A DNA stretch of 64,000 bases from Synechococcus sp. WH 8101 (GCF_004209775.1 NZ_CP035914.1:2232001-2296000), one strand, 5' to 3'; counted from the first letter of the stretch, positions 54,687-63,721 are shown. Translations and numbers: made by a program. The notes: generated by a model from the sequence alone, not told the origin.

Positions 54687-55826
54687 ATGAAAACCGATGC
54701 TGTGGTGATCGTTGGCGGCGGCTTCGGCGGCCTCAGCACGGCCCTGGCCCTGAGCCAGCACCAGCCCCGCCCTCCGATTGTGCTGATCGAGCCGAACGAT
54801 CGCTTCCTGTTTCTGCCCCTGCTCTACGAGCTGCTCAGCGACGAACTACGACCCTGGGAAGTGGCCCCCAGCTACGACACCCTGCTGCGAAGCCGCGGCA
54901 TCGCCTGGATCCAGAGCAAGGGCAGCCGCATCGATACCAGCACACGCACGGTTGAGACCTGTGATGGCGACCGCCTCAGCTACGGACAGCTGGTGCTAGC
55001 CAGCGGATCGGAACCTGACGACTTCGGCATTCCCGGCGTCCAAGACCATGCCCTGCGGTTTCACACCCTCCAGGATGTGACCCTGCTGCGGGAGCGGATT
55101 CAGGCCCTGAACCGTCAGCAGCACCGCAACGTGGCGATCGTGGGCGCCGGCGCCGCCGGAGTCGAGCTGGCCTGCAAGCTCGCCGACCTGCTGCGGGGAT
55201 CGGCAACGGTGCATTTGATCGAACGCGGCGAGGAGATCCTCCCCAACGCGAAAGCGTTCAACCGAGAGCAAGCCAGCCGCGCCCTCCAGAGGCGAGGAGT
55301 CGAGCTCCACCTTCGCCGCTCCGTTCGTTCCGTCGACGCCAGCGTGGTGCACCTCGACCAGGGCAGCCTCGGCCACGATGGCTTGATCTGGACGGCCGGC
55401 ACCCGTGCCCGCCTGCCGTCGCTGACGCCAACACTCCCCTGCCGCCAGGGCCGACTGCTGGTCAATGACATGCTCTGCAGCGTCGCCAGTCCATCGCTGC
55501 TGGCGATCGGCGATGTGGCCGTGCGTCAGACGATGGAGTCTGCCGCCGACACCTGGCCGCACACCGCCCAGGCAGCACTGCAGCAGGGCCAGGCCGCAGC
55601 CCGAACCGTGATAGCGCTGCGCGCCGGATCCGAACCGATGCCGTTTCAGTTCAAGGATCTGGGCGAAATGCTCAGTCTGGGCGTGGGCGAAGCCACGATC
55701 ACCGGCATGGGCCTCACCCTGGCCGGCCCCCTGGCCTTCCAGCTGCGCCGGCTCATCTATCTGGCCCGGCTGCCAGATCTGTCGCTTGGCCTGCGCTCCG
55801 CCAGCGCCTGGGCACTGGGCGGTTGA
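54687..55826 (+). CDS. ndbB: Type II NAD(P)H:quinone oxidoreductase
   Basis: 379 residues from ATG 54687. Two dinucleotide folds: VVIVGGGFGGLSTALAL (FAD, about 6-22) and VAIVGAGAAGVELACKLADL (NADH, about 151-170). C-terminal SLLAIGDVAV and WPHTAQAALQQGQAAARTV. Single-subunit, non-proton-pumping enzyme that passes electrons to plastoquinone at the membrane surface, usually with a redox-balance role in cyanobacteria. First of six genes on this strand with overlaps or gaps under 5 bases; its stop overlaps the hflX start. Confidence 0.9.
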   Translation: MKTDAVVIVGGGFGGLSTALALSQHQPRPPIVLIEPNDRFLFLPLLYELLSDELRPWEVAPSYDTLLRSRGIAWIQSKGSRIDTSTRTVETCDGDRLSYGQLVLASGSEPDDFGIPGVQDHALRFHTLQDVTLLRERIQALNRQQHRNVAIVGAGAAGVELACKLADLLRGSATVHLIERGEEILPNAKAFNREQASRALQRRGVELHLRRSVRSVDASVVHLDQGSLGHDGLIWTAGTRARLPSLTPTLPCRQGRLLVNDMLCSVASPSLLAIGDVAVRQTMESAADTWPHTAQAALQQGQAAARTVIALRAGSEPMPFQFKDLGEMLSLGVGEATITGMGLTLAGPLAFQLRRLIYLARLPDLSLGLRSASAWALGG

Positions 55827-57544
55827 AGCAGGCCCATCTGGCGGGTCGCACCCGCGGTTTGCGACCCTCTCAATTGCGGCAGGCCGAGCGTCTGAGCCAC
55901 CGCCGCCACCCCAGCGACAACGGCGCCGACCCGCTCACCCTGGAGCGCCTGGCGGATCTCTGCCTGGATCTGAAGCAACCCCTCCACCTGCTGATCGATG
56001 CCCGCGGTCTCTGCCGATTGCTCTGGGTCGGCCCCCTGACGGAATCGGGCCAGCTCCTCAGCCACCTGCCGGGCGGCGAACGGCGGCGCACGGGGGACCG
56101 GCGGCGCTGGCGCCTGGTGAGCTGCCTCGCGGCAAGTGGACGCGGCCTTCTGAGCCCGGAACCGCGGGAGGCGGTGGTGGCCTTGGATCTGGAGCCGGAG
56201 CTCTGGCTGCGCTACCTCGCCAAACCCGAACCAGGCGGTCGCCGGCCGGCCCGGGGCTGGCAGCCAGCGCGCCACAGCAGCCTGGGCTGGGCGGCCCTGG
56301 AAGGGGATGACCTCGACGCATTCTGCCGGCTGTCACCAGCGGGATCCGACACGGCCTCCAGCAGCACCGGTCCACCGCCCGATCGCCGCAGCGCCGGCGG
56401 CCCAGAACGGGTGCTGCTGCTGACGCTCACGGACCGCGATGAGCAACGCAACGAGCGGGATCTGGCGGAACTGGAGGGCCTGGTGCGCAGCGCCGGAGCC
56501 GAGCCGGTGAAAAACTGCCCGCAAGCCCTGAGCAGCGCCCACCCACAGACACTCTGGGGCACGGGCAAGTTGCAGGAGGCGGCCCTGGAGGTGCGTCGAC
56601 ACCAGGCGTCGCTCGTGATCACCGACCGGGAGCTGACGCCAGTGCAGGTGCGGAATCTGGAACGGTGGCTCGATTGCCCGGTGATGGATCGCACCGAGTT
56701 GATTCTCGACATCTTTGCCCAGCGGGCCGCCAGCGCCGCAGGACGCCTGCAGGTGGAACTGGCCCAACTTCGCTACCGGTTGCCACGCCTGATCGGCCGC
56801 GGCCGCAGCCTGTCACGACAGGGCGGAGGCATCGGCACCCGTGGCCCCGGCGAAACCCAGCTGGAAAAGGACCGACGGGCGATCAGCCGGCGCATCGAAG
56901 CGCTCCGCCGCGGCCTCACCCAGCTGCGACAGCATCGGGCCCGGCTGCGGGATCGCCGTGGGGATCTCCACCGCCTCGCACTGGTGGGCTACACCAATGC
57001 TGGAAAGTCATCCCTGCTCAATGCCCTCTGCGGCCAACGGGGGCGGACCACGGTGCTGGCGGAGAACAAGCTGTTCGCCACACTCGACCCCACCACCCGC
57101 CGCCTGGCCTTCCCCCGCGAAGCCGCCGCGGCCGACGTGCTCCTGATCACCGACACGGTGGGCTTCATCCGGGAACTACCGGAAGCCCTGATGGAAGCCT
57201 TCAAGGCCACGCTCGAGGAAACACTGGATGCCGACCTGCTTCTGCTGGTGGTGGACCTGGGCGATCCCGACTGGAGCGGTCAGTTGCAGGCTGTACACAG
57301 CCTGCTGGATGCCCTGGGTTGTGATCAGCCCCGCCAGGTGGTGGCGAACCAGATCGACCGCTGCGACGCCGACGCGATCGACACCATTCGCCGCTTCGAG
57401 CCTGAGGTGCTCTACGTGTCCGCCACCAGCGGTCTGGGGCTTCAGGGGCTGAAACAGCGTTTGGACGAACGGTTCTGGGGATCGGGCACCAGGACCGATA
57501 CGTTGGCCCCAGCCACCGATTCCACCGTGCCATGGACGAGCTGA
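55823..57544 (+). CDS. hflX: GTPase HflX
   Basis: 573 residues from TTG 55823. Ribosome-associated GTPase that splits stalled or heat-damaged ribosomes. N-terminal extension (about 1-190), HflX N-domain with GTGKLQEAALEVRRHQASLV and FAQRAASAAGRLQVELAQLR, glycine-rich GGGIGTRGPGETQLEKDRR, G1 GYTNAGKSSLLNAL (about 392), G3 DTVGF, and G4 ANQID (usual NKxD has Gln for Lys). Overlaps the next gene by 13 bases and the previous by 4. Confidence 0.95.
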   Translation: MKQAHLAGRTRGLRPSQLRQAERLSHRRHPSDNGADPLTLERLADLCLDLKQPLHLLIDARGLCRLLWVGPLTESGQLLSHLPGGERRRTGDRRRWRLVSCLAASGRGLLSPEPREAVVALDLEPELWLRYLAKPEPGGRRPARGWQPARHSSLGWAALEGDDLDAFCRLSPAGSDTASSSTGPPPDRRSAGGPERVLLLTLTDRDEQRNERDLAELEGLVRSAGAEPVKNCPQALSSAHPQTLWGTGKLQEAALEVRRHQASLVITDRELTPVQVRNLERWLDCPVMDRTELILDIFAQRAASAAGRLQVELAQLRYRLPRLIGRGRSLSRQGGGIGTRGPGETQLEKDRRAISRRIEALRRGLTQLRQHRARLRDRRGDLHRLALVGYTNAGKSSLLNALCGQRGRTTVLAENKLFATLDPTTRRLAFPREAAAADVLLITDTVGFIRELPEALMEAFKATLEETLDADLLLLVVDLGDPDWSGQLQAVHSLLDALGCDQPRQVVANQIDRCDADAIDTIRRFEPEVLYVSATSGLGLQGLKQRLDERFWGSGTRTDTLAPATDSTVPWTS

Positions 57545-59334
57545 GTGCAGCTCTGCTCCAGCCCCAGGCCCTGATCACACTGGCGGTGCTGGTCCTGGCG
57601 GTGGTGCTGTTCGTCACCGGTGCCCTCGCACCAGAACTGACCGGGCTGCTCAGCGTCGCCCTGCTGGTGAGCATGGGTGTGCTCACGCCGGAACAGGGCC
57701 TGGCCGGATTCGGGAGCCCGGCCCTGATCACCCTGCTGGGCCTGTTCGCCGTCTCCGCTGCCCTGTTCCGCAGTGGAGCTCTTGATCGGCTGCGCGAACT
57801 GATCGCCTCGGAACGGATCCGCAGCGACCGTCGCATGGTGGCGATGCTGGCGTTGGTGGTGGGACCGATCTCTGGGATCGTGCCCAACACCCCGGTGGTG
57901 GCCAGCCTGCTGCCCGTGCTGGAAACCTGGTGTCACCGGCGACGGATCGCCCCCTCCCGGGTGCTGCTCCCCCTCTCCTTCGCCACCCTGCTCGGGGGCA
58001 CCCTCACCCTGCTGGGCAGCTCCGTGAACCTGCTGGCCAGCGACATCAGCCGCCAATTGGGCTATGGCTCTCTGGAGCTCTTCAGCATCACCGCCATCGG
58101 CCTGCCGGTGTGGCTGGCGGGCTCGGCTTACATGCTCTTGGCACCGGCCGTGCTGCTGCCGAGCCGCCACGACGACTCAGCCGAACTGGTGGCGGCGCCG
58201 GGCCAGAGCGGCTACTCCACGGAAGTGACGATCCCAGCCAGCTCCAGCCTGGTGGGCGAAACCCTGCGCCACAGCCGCCTGCAGCGCCGTTTTGATGTGG
58301 ATGTGCTCGAACTGCAGCGGGGCGCCGAGCGCCTGCTGCCACCGCTGGCAGACCGCCGCCTCGAAGCGGGTGACAGGCTGCTGTTGCGGGTGACCCGCGA
58401 CGACCTGCTGCGGCTTCAGCAGGATCACACCATCCAACTGGCCGACGCCACCCTCTTTTCCGACGACGGCGAGGGCGGACAACGCACGGTGGAAGTGCTG
58501 CTGCCGGCGGGCTCGACCCTGGCGGGTGCGAGTTTGCGGGAACTGCGATTCCGCCAGCGGCACAACGCCACCGTGCTCGCCCTGCGCCGCGGCCAGCAGA
58601 CGGTGCAGGAGCGGCTGGGGCAAGCGATCTTGCGCGAAGGCGATGTGCTGCTGCTGCAGGCGCCCCTCGACGCGATCCGGGGCCTCCAGGCCAGCAACGA
58701 CCTACTGGTGCTCGACCTACTGGAGAACGACCTGCCCACCGTGCGTCGCAAACCGCTGGCAATCACGATCACCCTGCTGATGTTGCTGGTGCCCAGCCTC
58801 ACCCCGATTCCCCTGGTGGCCGCCGTGCTGTTCGCGGTGGTGGCGCTGGTGGTGGCGGGTTGCCTACGACCCGGAGAAGTGCAGCGCTCGATCCGCCTCG
58901 ATGTGATTCTGCTGCTGGGCTCCCTCTCGAGCTTCAGTGTGGCGCTGCAGTCCACAGGCCTGGCCGATGGCCTCGCCGCCGCCATGGAGCAGCTGTTGCG
59001 CACCTGGCCCGCCTACGGCGCCCTGGCCACGATCTTCCTGGCCACCACGCTGATCACCAGTGTGATGAGCAATGCCGCTTCGGTGGCTCTGCTGATTCCG
59101 GTGGCCACCCAGCTGGCGCCCTCCCTGGGCTTGCCACCCCAGGCCATGCTGCTGCTGGTGCTGTTCGGGGCGAGCCAATCCTTTCTCACCCCGATGGGTT
59201 ACCAAACCAACCTGATGGTGTTCGGCCCGGGGCGCTATCACTTTCTCGACATTCCCCGCTACGGCGCCGGCCTCACCGTGCTGATGACTCTTCTTGTACC
59301 AGCCCTGGTGCTCGGGCGCTACGGAGCGGGCTGA
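57532..59334 (+). CDS. SLC13-family permease with two TrkA-C (RCK_C) domains
   Basis: 600 residues. Two blocks of membrane helices (about 10-205 and 400-600) separated by two cytosolic RCK_C-like domains (about 205-300: TEVTIPASSSLVGETLRHSR; about 310-400: VEVLLPAGSTLAGASLRELR). SLC13/DASS motifs GIVPNTPVVASLLPV and SNAASVALLIPVATQLAP match the two SNT hairpins. Family members carry sulfate or dicarboxylates with Na+. Sulfate is favoured because this layout is typical of bacterial sulfate permeases and cysH is nearby (inference). Directly followed by ktrB. Confidence 0.9.
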   Translation: MDELSAALLQPQALITLAVLVLAVVLFVTGALAPELTGLLSVALLVSMGVLTPEQGLAGFGSPALITLLGLFAVSAALFRSGALDRLRELIASERIRSDRRMVAMLALVVGPISGIVPNTPVVASLLPVLETWCHRRRIAPSRVLLPLSFATLLGGTLTLLGSSVNLLASDISRQLGYGSLELFSITAIGLPVWLAGSAYMLLAPAVLLPSRHDDSAELVAAPGQSGYSTEVTIPASSSLVGETLRHSRLQRRFDVDVLELQRGAERLLPPLADRRLEAGDRLLLRVTRDDLLRLQQDHTIQLADATLFSDDGEGGQRTVEVLLPAGSTLAGASLRELRFRQRHNATVLALRRGQQTVQERLGQAILREGDVLLLQAPLDAIRGLQASNDLLVLDLLENDLPTVRRKPLAITITLLMLLVPSLTPIPLVAAVLFAVVALVVAGCLRPGEVQRSIRLDVILLLGSLSSFSVALQSTGLADGLAAAMEQLLRTWPAYGALATIFLATTLITSVMSNAASVALLIPVATQLAPSLGLPPQAMLLLVLFGASQSFLTPMGYQTNLMVFGPGRYHFLDIPRYGAGLTVLMTLLVPALVLGRYGAG

Positions 59335-59336
59335 CC

Positions 59337-60740
59337 ATGCCGATCCCCGCTGCCCTCAGCCGTACCCAGGCCTGGTATCGCCGGCTCACCGTGCCCCAGT
59401 TCACCGTGGTGACGGGCCTGCTCGTGATCGCTGCCGGCACTGTGATTCTGGCCACACCGCTCTGCTCCAGCCCCCGGGTCGGCCTCTGGGAGGCCCTGTT
59501 CACCGCGACCTCGGCGGTCACCGTGACAGGACTCTCGGTGATTGATGTGGGCCGGGATCTGACCGGTATCGGCCAGGGGGTGCTGGCGGTGATGATCCTG
59601 GTGGGTGGCCTCGGCCTGATGGCGATCACCACCTTCCTCCAGGGGTTCGTGGTGCGCGGAACCGCCCTGCGCCGACGGCTCGACCGGGGCCAGACCCTGG
59701 ATGAGTTCGGGGTGGGGGGCGTGGGCCGCACCTTTCGAGGCATCGCCCTCACCGCAGCCGTGATGATCCTGGTGGGCGCCACCGTGCTCTACAGCTTCGG
59801 CTTCACCGATCTGCCGCGAGGCCCCGAACGGCTCTGGGCCGCCCTGTTCCACAGCATTTCGGCTTACAACAACGCCGGCTTCGCCCTCTGGAGCGACAGC
59901 CTGGAGGCCTACCGCACCAACGGTGTGGTGAATGCGGTGGTGCTGGTGCTGATCGTGCTGGGAGGCATTGGCTGGCGGGTCACCAACGACGTGTGGAGCC
60001 ATCGCCAACGCCTGAAGCGACGCAATCTGAGCCTGCACACCCGGCTGGTGCTGCGCGCCTCCGGGATCCTGATCGCCGTCGGCACCCTCGGCCTGATGGT
60101 GACGGAATCGCTTACCCGCGGCCAGTTCCTCAGCAGCGTCGCCTGGCCGGAACGGTTGATGGTGGCCCTGTTCGAATCCATCAGTGCGCGCACCGCTGGA
60201 TTCACCACCGTGCACCTCTCCCTGCAGAGCATCTCCGACTCGGGGCTGCTGCTGCTCATGACCCTGATGTTCATCGGCGCCAGCCCCGGCGGCACCGGTG
60301 GCGGCATCAAAACCACCACCGTGGTGGCCCTAGTGGCCGCGACACGCTCCACCCTGCGTGGTCGCGATGACGTGGTGATCCGCAGCCGTCAGATCTCCGA
60401 CAAAGTGGTGCTGAGGGCCGTGAGCATCACGGTGGCCTCCCTGCTGTTTGTGCTGGCGATGGCCATGGTGCTGGCCCTGAGCAGCAATCTCAGCGGCGAA
60501 GAACCGTTCACGTTTCTCGAACTGCTGTTCACCTGCATCTCGGCGTTTGCCACCGTGGGGCTCGACCTCGGCGTCACCGAACATCTGGGCCGCTTCGGCC
60601 AGCTAGTGCTGGTGTTCGGCATGTTCGTGGGCCGGCTCGGCATTCTGTTGTTGCTGAGCGCCATCTGGGAAACCCTGAACCGAGATCTGCTCAGTCGTCA
60701 GAATCGGATTGGATTCCCGCGGGAGGATCTCTATGTCTAG
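59337..60740 (+). CDS. ktrB: K+ uptake channel subunit KtrB/TrkH type
   Basis: 467 residues from ATG 59337. Four pore segments each with the selectivity Gly: TSAVTVTGLSV, ISAYNNAGFAL, ISARTAGFTTV, ISAFATVGLDL, interspersed with pairs of membrane helices (Trk/Ktr/HKT fold). Also SPGGTGGGIKTTT, the KtrB intramembrane-loop region. Na+-dependent K+ uptake with KtrA; central to osmotic adaptation in saline water. Overlaps ktrA by 8 bases. Confidence 0.95.
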   Translation: MPIPAALSRTQAWYRRLTVPQFTVVTGLLVIAAGTVILATPLCSSPRVGLWEALFTATSAVTVTGLSVIDVGRDLTGIGQGVLAVMILVGGLGLMAITTFLQGFVVRGTALRRRLDRGQTLDEFGVGGVGRTFRGIALTAAVMILVGATVLYSFGFTDLPRGPERLWAALFHSISAYNNAGFALWSDSLEAYRTNGVVNAVVLVLIVLGGIGWRVTNDVWSHRQRLKRRNLSLHTRLVLRASGILIAVGTLGLMVTESLTRGQFLSSVAWPERLMVALFESISARTAGFTTVHLSLQSISDSGLLLLMTLMFIGASPGGTGGGIKTTTVVALVAATRSTLRGRDDVVIRSRQISDKVVLRAVSITVASLLFVLAMAMVLALSSNLSGEEPFTFLELLFTCISAFATVGLDLGVTEHLGRFGQLVLVFGMFVGRLGILLLLSAIWETLNRDLLSRQNRIGFPREDLYV

Positions 60741-61440
60741 GGAGTGGTGGAACTGGGCACCCTCCAGCGGCGATGAGCTCCAGAGCTTCGGCGTCGTTGG
60801 TGTGGGTCGATTCGGCAGTGCTGTCTGCCGGGAACTGCTGCAGAACGGCGCTGATGTGTTGGCGGTCGACCGGTCCGCCCGGGCGATCGAGGAGCTGCGT
60901 CAACAGGAGCCGTCGGTGGAGGCACGCGTGGTCGACTGCACCGACGAGGAATCACTGCGGGAAGCGGGCATCCTCGACATGGACACCGTGGTGGTGGCCA
61001 TCAGCGAACCGATCGAGGCCAGCATCACCGCCACCCTGATTGCCAAAGATGGCAAAGGCAGCCGGGTCCGACGCGTGATCGCGCGTGCCACCAGCGATCT
61101 GCACGAAAAAATGCTCACCCGGGTTGGGGCCGACAAGGTGGTGTTCCCCTCCCGCATGCAAGGGGAACGACTGGGGCTGGAACTGGTGCGCCCCAATCTG
61201 ATGGAGCGGCTGGAGCTGGATGAACGGCACTGCATTGAGGAAATCAAGGTGCCCAGTCATTTCGTGGGCCGCTCCCTGCGTGACCTGAATCTGCGCAAGA
61301 ACCATCGCGTCAACGTGCTGGCGGCGGGCCCAGTCAAGGAACTCACCGTGAACCCGCCCGCCTCGCACGTGCTGCAAGACGGTCATGTGCTCGTGGTGAT
61401 GGGGCTGATCGACGACCTGCAGAATCTGCCGAAATCCTGA
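60733..61440 (+). CDS. ktrA: K+ uptake regulatory subunit KtrA (RCK)
   Basis: 235 residues from ATG 60733, preceded by a strong SD (GGGAGG, 60721-60726). RCK_N Rossmann fold FGVVGVGRFGSAVCREL with acidic VDRS at the end of strand 2, then RCK_C (EIKVPSHFVGRSLRDLNLRK, HVLVVMGLIDDL). Binds ATP/ADP or NAD and gates KtrB. The open frame from 60709 adds eight residues without SD support. Confidence 0.95.
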   Translation: MSREWWNWAPSSGDELQSFGVVGVGRFGSAVCRELLQNGADVLAVDRSARAIEELRQQEPSVEARVVDCTDEESLREAGILDMDTVVVAISEPIEASITATLIAKDGKGSRVRRVIARATSDLHEKMLTRVGADKVVFPSRMQGERLGLELVRPNLMERLELDERHCIEEIKVPSHFVGRSLRDLNLRKNHRVNVLAAGPVKELTVNPPASHVLQDGHVLVVMGLIDDLQNLPKS

Positions 61441-61444
61441 CGCC

Positions 61445-62599
61445 ATGTTCGTCATCGGCCTGATGAGCGGCACCAGCGCCGACGGCGTGGACGGTGTGCT
61501 GGTGCGCCTTCAGGGCAGGCCGGACCGCCCGGATTGGCACCTGATCGAGCGAGCCTCGGTGCCCTATCCCCCGGAGCTGCGCCAACGGATTCTGGCGGTG
61601 GGCCAGGGCATTCCCCATGCAGCAGGCGAGCTGCTGGAGCTGGCCGAAGCGATCACCGCCTGTCAGGCCGAGGCGGCCCTTGCCTGCGACCCGCAGCGAC
61701 GGGCCTCCCTGATCGGATGCCATGGCCAGACGGTCTGGCATCGCCCCCCTTCCGCCACGGCCGAGGGAGGTCAGACGCCGGGGGCGAGCTGGCAGATGCT
61801 GCTGGCCCCGGCCCTGGCCCAACGCCTCGAGCGGCCCGTGGTGCATGACTTCCGCGCCGCCGATCTGGCCTGTGGCGGCCAGGGAGCGCCGCTGGTGCCG
61901 ATGGCCGATGCCGCCCTGCTCGGTCGGATCGATGGCTGGCGCGCCCTGCTCAACCTGGGGGGTATTGCCAATCTCACCCTGATCCCACCGCGCTGGGGTC
62001 CCGATCGCGATGCGGAGGTGCTGGGCTGGGACTGCGGTCCAGCCAACAGCCTGATCGACCTGGCGGTGGAACACTTCAGTGGCGGCAGCGAACACTTCGA
62101 TGCCGATGGGCGCCACGCCGCTGCTGGCCGGGTGGAGGAGCCAGCGATCCAACGCTGGCTTCAGGAGGCCTATTTCCTGCAACCAGCCCCGAAATCAACC
62201 GGACGGGAAGTGTTCGGACGGGCCGATCTCCAGCGCCGGTTGGAAGAGCTGACGCACCTCCAACCGGATGACTGCATCGCCACCCTCACCGCGTTCACGG
62301 CGGCGGCGGTGGCGGCGGATCTGGAGCGGGGGGCCAGCCAGGGCCGTCCCCGCCCCCTGGAGCTGGTGGTGGCGGGCGGTGGCGGCAGGAACCCCGTGCT
62401 GATGAAGGAACTGAGGCAGCGCTGTCGCGGGATCCGGGTCGACCGGAGCGACAGCCTGTCGCTGCCGGTGGAGAGCCGGGAAGCCGTGGTGTTTGCGCTG
62501 CTGGCCTGGTGGCACTGGCAACGCCATCCAGGCAACGCCCCGGCCGTGACCGGCGCCAGCCGCCGGGTTGTGCTGGGGCAACGGGCTGAGCCGGCCTGA
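61445..62599 (+). CDS. anmK: Anhydro-N-acetylmuramic acid kinase
   Basis: 384 residues. IGLMSGTSADGVDGVL at the N-terminus, IGCHGQTVWHRP, RAADLACGGQGAPLVPMADA, ALLNLGGIANLTLIPP, WDCGPANSLIDL and VVAGGGGRNPVLM are all AnmK signatures. Phosphorylates 1,6-anhydro-MurNAc from peptidoglycan turnover to MurNAc-6-P. 4 bases after ktrA, last of the six-gene run. A hairpin follows at 62606. Confidence 0.96.
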   Translation: MFVIGLMSGTSADGVDGVLVRLQGRPDRPDWHLIERASVPYPPELRQRILAVGQGIPHAAGELLELAEAITACQAEAALACDPQRRASLIGCHGQTVWHRPPSATAEGGQTPGASWQMLLAPALAQRLERPVVHDFRAADLACGGQGAPLVPMADAALLGRIDGWRALLNLGGIANLTLIPPRWGPDRDAEVLGWDCGPANSLIDLAVEHFSGGSEHFDADGRHAAAGRVEEPAIQRWLQEAYFLQPAPKSTGREVFGRADLQRRLEELTHLQPDDCIATLTAFTAAAVAADLERGASQGRPRPLELVVAGGGGRNPVLMKELRQRCRGIRVDRSDSLSLPVESREAVVFALLAWWHWQRHPGNAPAVTGASRRVVLGQRAEPA

Positions 62600-62605
62600 C
62601 GCGAC

Positions 62606-62626
62606 GCCCTGATGCTCAATCAGGGC
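62606..62626. terminator. Hairpin between anmK and the RHH gene, weak bidirectional terminator
   Basis: GCCCTGAT / ATCAGGGC, 8-bp perfect stem with 5-nt loop, 6 bases past the anmK stop and just past the convergent RHH gene's stop. No long T-run on either strand (GATTTA only), so termination would be weak or factor-assisted. Confidence 0.45.
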
Positions 62627-62629
62627 GAT

Positions 62630-62938
62630 TTAATCAGGACGGTGCAAGCGCACACGGCGGGGAGCTCCCCGCAAACGTCGCGGCTGCTGGGATTCCAGCG
62701 CCGAGCGGATGGTGTCCATGCGGGAAGGGCTGGAGGCGGCTTTGTCGCTTCCGGAGCTGGGCTCGCCGGCCTCATAACGCTGCACACCCTGCTGAATCAG
62801 CACCTTGGCCATGTTGCTGACGGTGCGGGATTCGCGCTCAGCGAGCAAGGAGAGCCGCTGGCAGAGATCTTCGGGCAGCACAACCTGAATCCGAGGCGAC
62901 TTCGGCTTCCCGCTGGAGGAGGTTTGGCGGGTAGGCAC
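62630..62938 (-). CDS. Ribbon-helix-helix (CopG/Arc-like) DNA-binding protein
   Basis: 102 residues from GTG 62938. RIQVVLPEDLCQRLSLLAER, then ESRTVSNMAKVLIQQGVQRY: a beta strand followed by two helices as in RHH regulators. The N-terminus is Ser/Lys-rich, the C-terminus Arg-rich and disordered. Could be a solitary regulator; no toxin gene is adjacent. Upstream frame to 63025 is unsupported. Divergent, 155 bases from the Ser/Arg-rich gene. Confidence 0.75.
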   Translation of the reverse strand: MPTRQTSSSGKPKSPRIQVVLPEDLCQRLSLLAERESRTVSNMAKVLIQQGVQRYEAGEPSSGSDKAASSPSRMDTIRSALESQQPRRLRGAPRRVRLHRPD

Positions 62939-63093
62939 GACCCAGAAACAGGCAGAGCTACTCAGGAGTGTACAGAGGTGTGCAAGGGTAGTATCCAGCA
63001 CTATGCTGTACGCAGTGACCATCACTCGCCGTCATCAGGAGCGCCTTCCAGGCTCCTGGCCAGCGGTCGAGTCGCCCTCCAGCGAGGAGATCC

Positions 63094-63441
63094 ATGACCA
63101 GATCTGCGAACCCAGGCACCAACACAGGGACCAGCCGACTGACCATGCCCCCCCGCACCCGCAGTGCTGCGCGATCCAACAGCTCATCCCGATCCAACAG
63201 CCGTGCCCGTCGCAAGCAGGAGAACAGTGATGTGCTGGTCTCAGCCGTGATCAGCACCTATCTGCTCACCCATCTCCACCACGTGTTGCAACGGGCCGAA
63301 TACGGGGCCATTCAGGAAGGACGCCAGTCGCAGGCCGCCAATTACGCCCAGCTCCGCAAGGTGCTCTGCATGGATGCCCGCAGCATGGAAGACGCCTCCG
63401 CCACAGGCCTCAGGGAGAACGATCTCGACCAAGCCGCCTGA
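63094..63441 (+). CDS. Ser/Arg-rich N-terminus hypothetical protein
   Basis: 115 residues. Residues 1-43 are Ser/Arg/Thr-rich (PPRTRSAARSNSSSRSNSRA), strongly basic and likely disordered. Residues 45-100 are helical (VLVSAVISTYLLTHLHHVLQ, AANYAQLRKVLCMDARSMED). No domain recognised. A nucleic-acid- or membrane-binding tail is one reading (inference). The 155 bases upstream carry TGTACA-containing near-repeats (62965-62985) that could be an operator. Confidence 0.6.
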   Translation: MTRSANPGTNTGTSRLTMPPRTRSAARSNSSSRSNSRARRKQENSDVLVSAVISTYLLTHLHHVLQRAEYGAIQEGRQSQAANYAQLRKVLCMDARSMEDASATGLRENDLDQAA

Positions 63442-63493
63442 AGCCAAATCGCAGCGGCGTGCATAGCGTGAAAGCATCCGCTGAGGCACTGCG

Positions 63494-63721
63494 ATGGGCA
63501 ATGCAGCCGAGCTCTACCGCCGGATCGAGGCCGACCACAACCTGACCAACACCCTGTTCCGTCAGGCCCTGCAGGATCCGACCGGCGCGATCCGGGCGAT
63601 CTGCGAACTCGGTGATCGTCTCTCCCTTCCCGTGACCGCCGAGGAGGTGCGCACCCATCTCGCCAGTCTCGATGACGAGCGCACTAAGCAATGGGTGGTC
63701 AAGGCCCGGGGGGGGCTCTGA
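63494..63721 (+). CDS. Nif11-like leader-peptide family protein
   Basis: 75 residues. AAELYRRIEADHNLTNTLFR followed by ALQDPTGAIRAICELGDRLS and LPVTAEEVRTHL follow the Nif11/N11P leader helix pattern. Ends VVKARGGL, so a double glycine lies two residues from the C-terminus with no core peptide beyond it. Either a leader-only homologue or a small regulatory Nif11 protein; the assignment is tentative. ATG preceded by no clear SD. Overlaps the leftward membrane ORF by 23 bases. Confidence 0.55.
   Translation: MGNAAELYRRIEADHNLTNTLFRQALQDPTGAIRAICELGDRLSLPVTAEEVRTHLASLDDERTKQWVVKARGGL

Noticed and set aside
62630-63441. RHH gene and neighbour as a toxin-antitoxin system
   Set aside because: Genes are divergent, 155 bases apart, and the neighbour shows no RelE, MazF, PIN or HipA motif.
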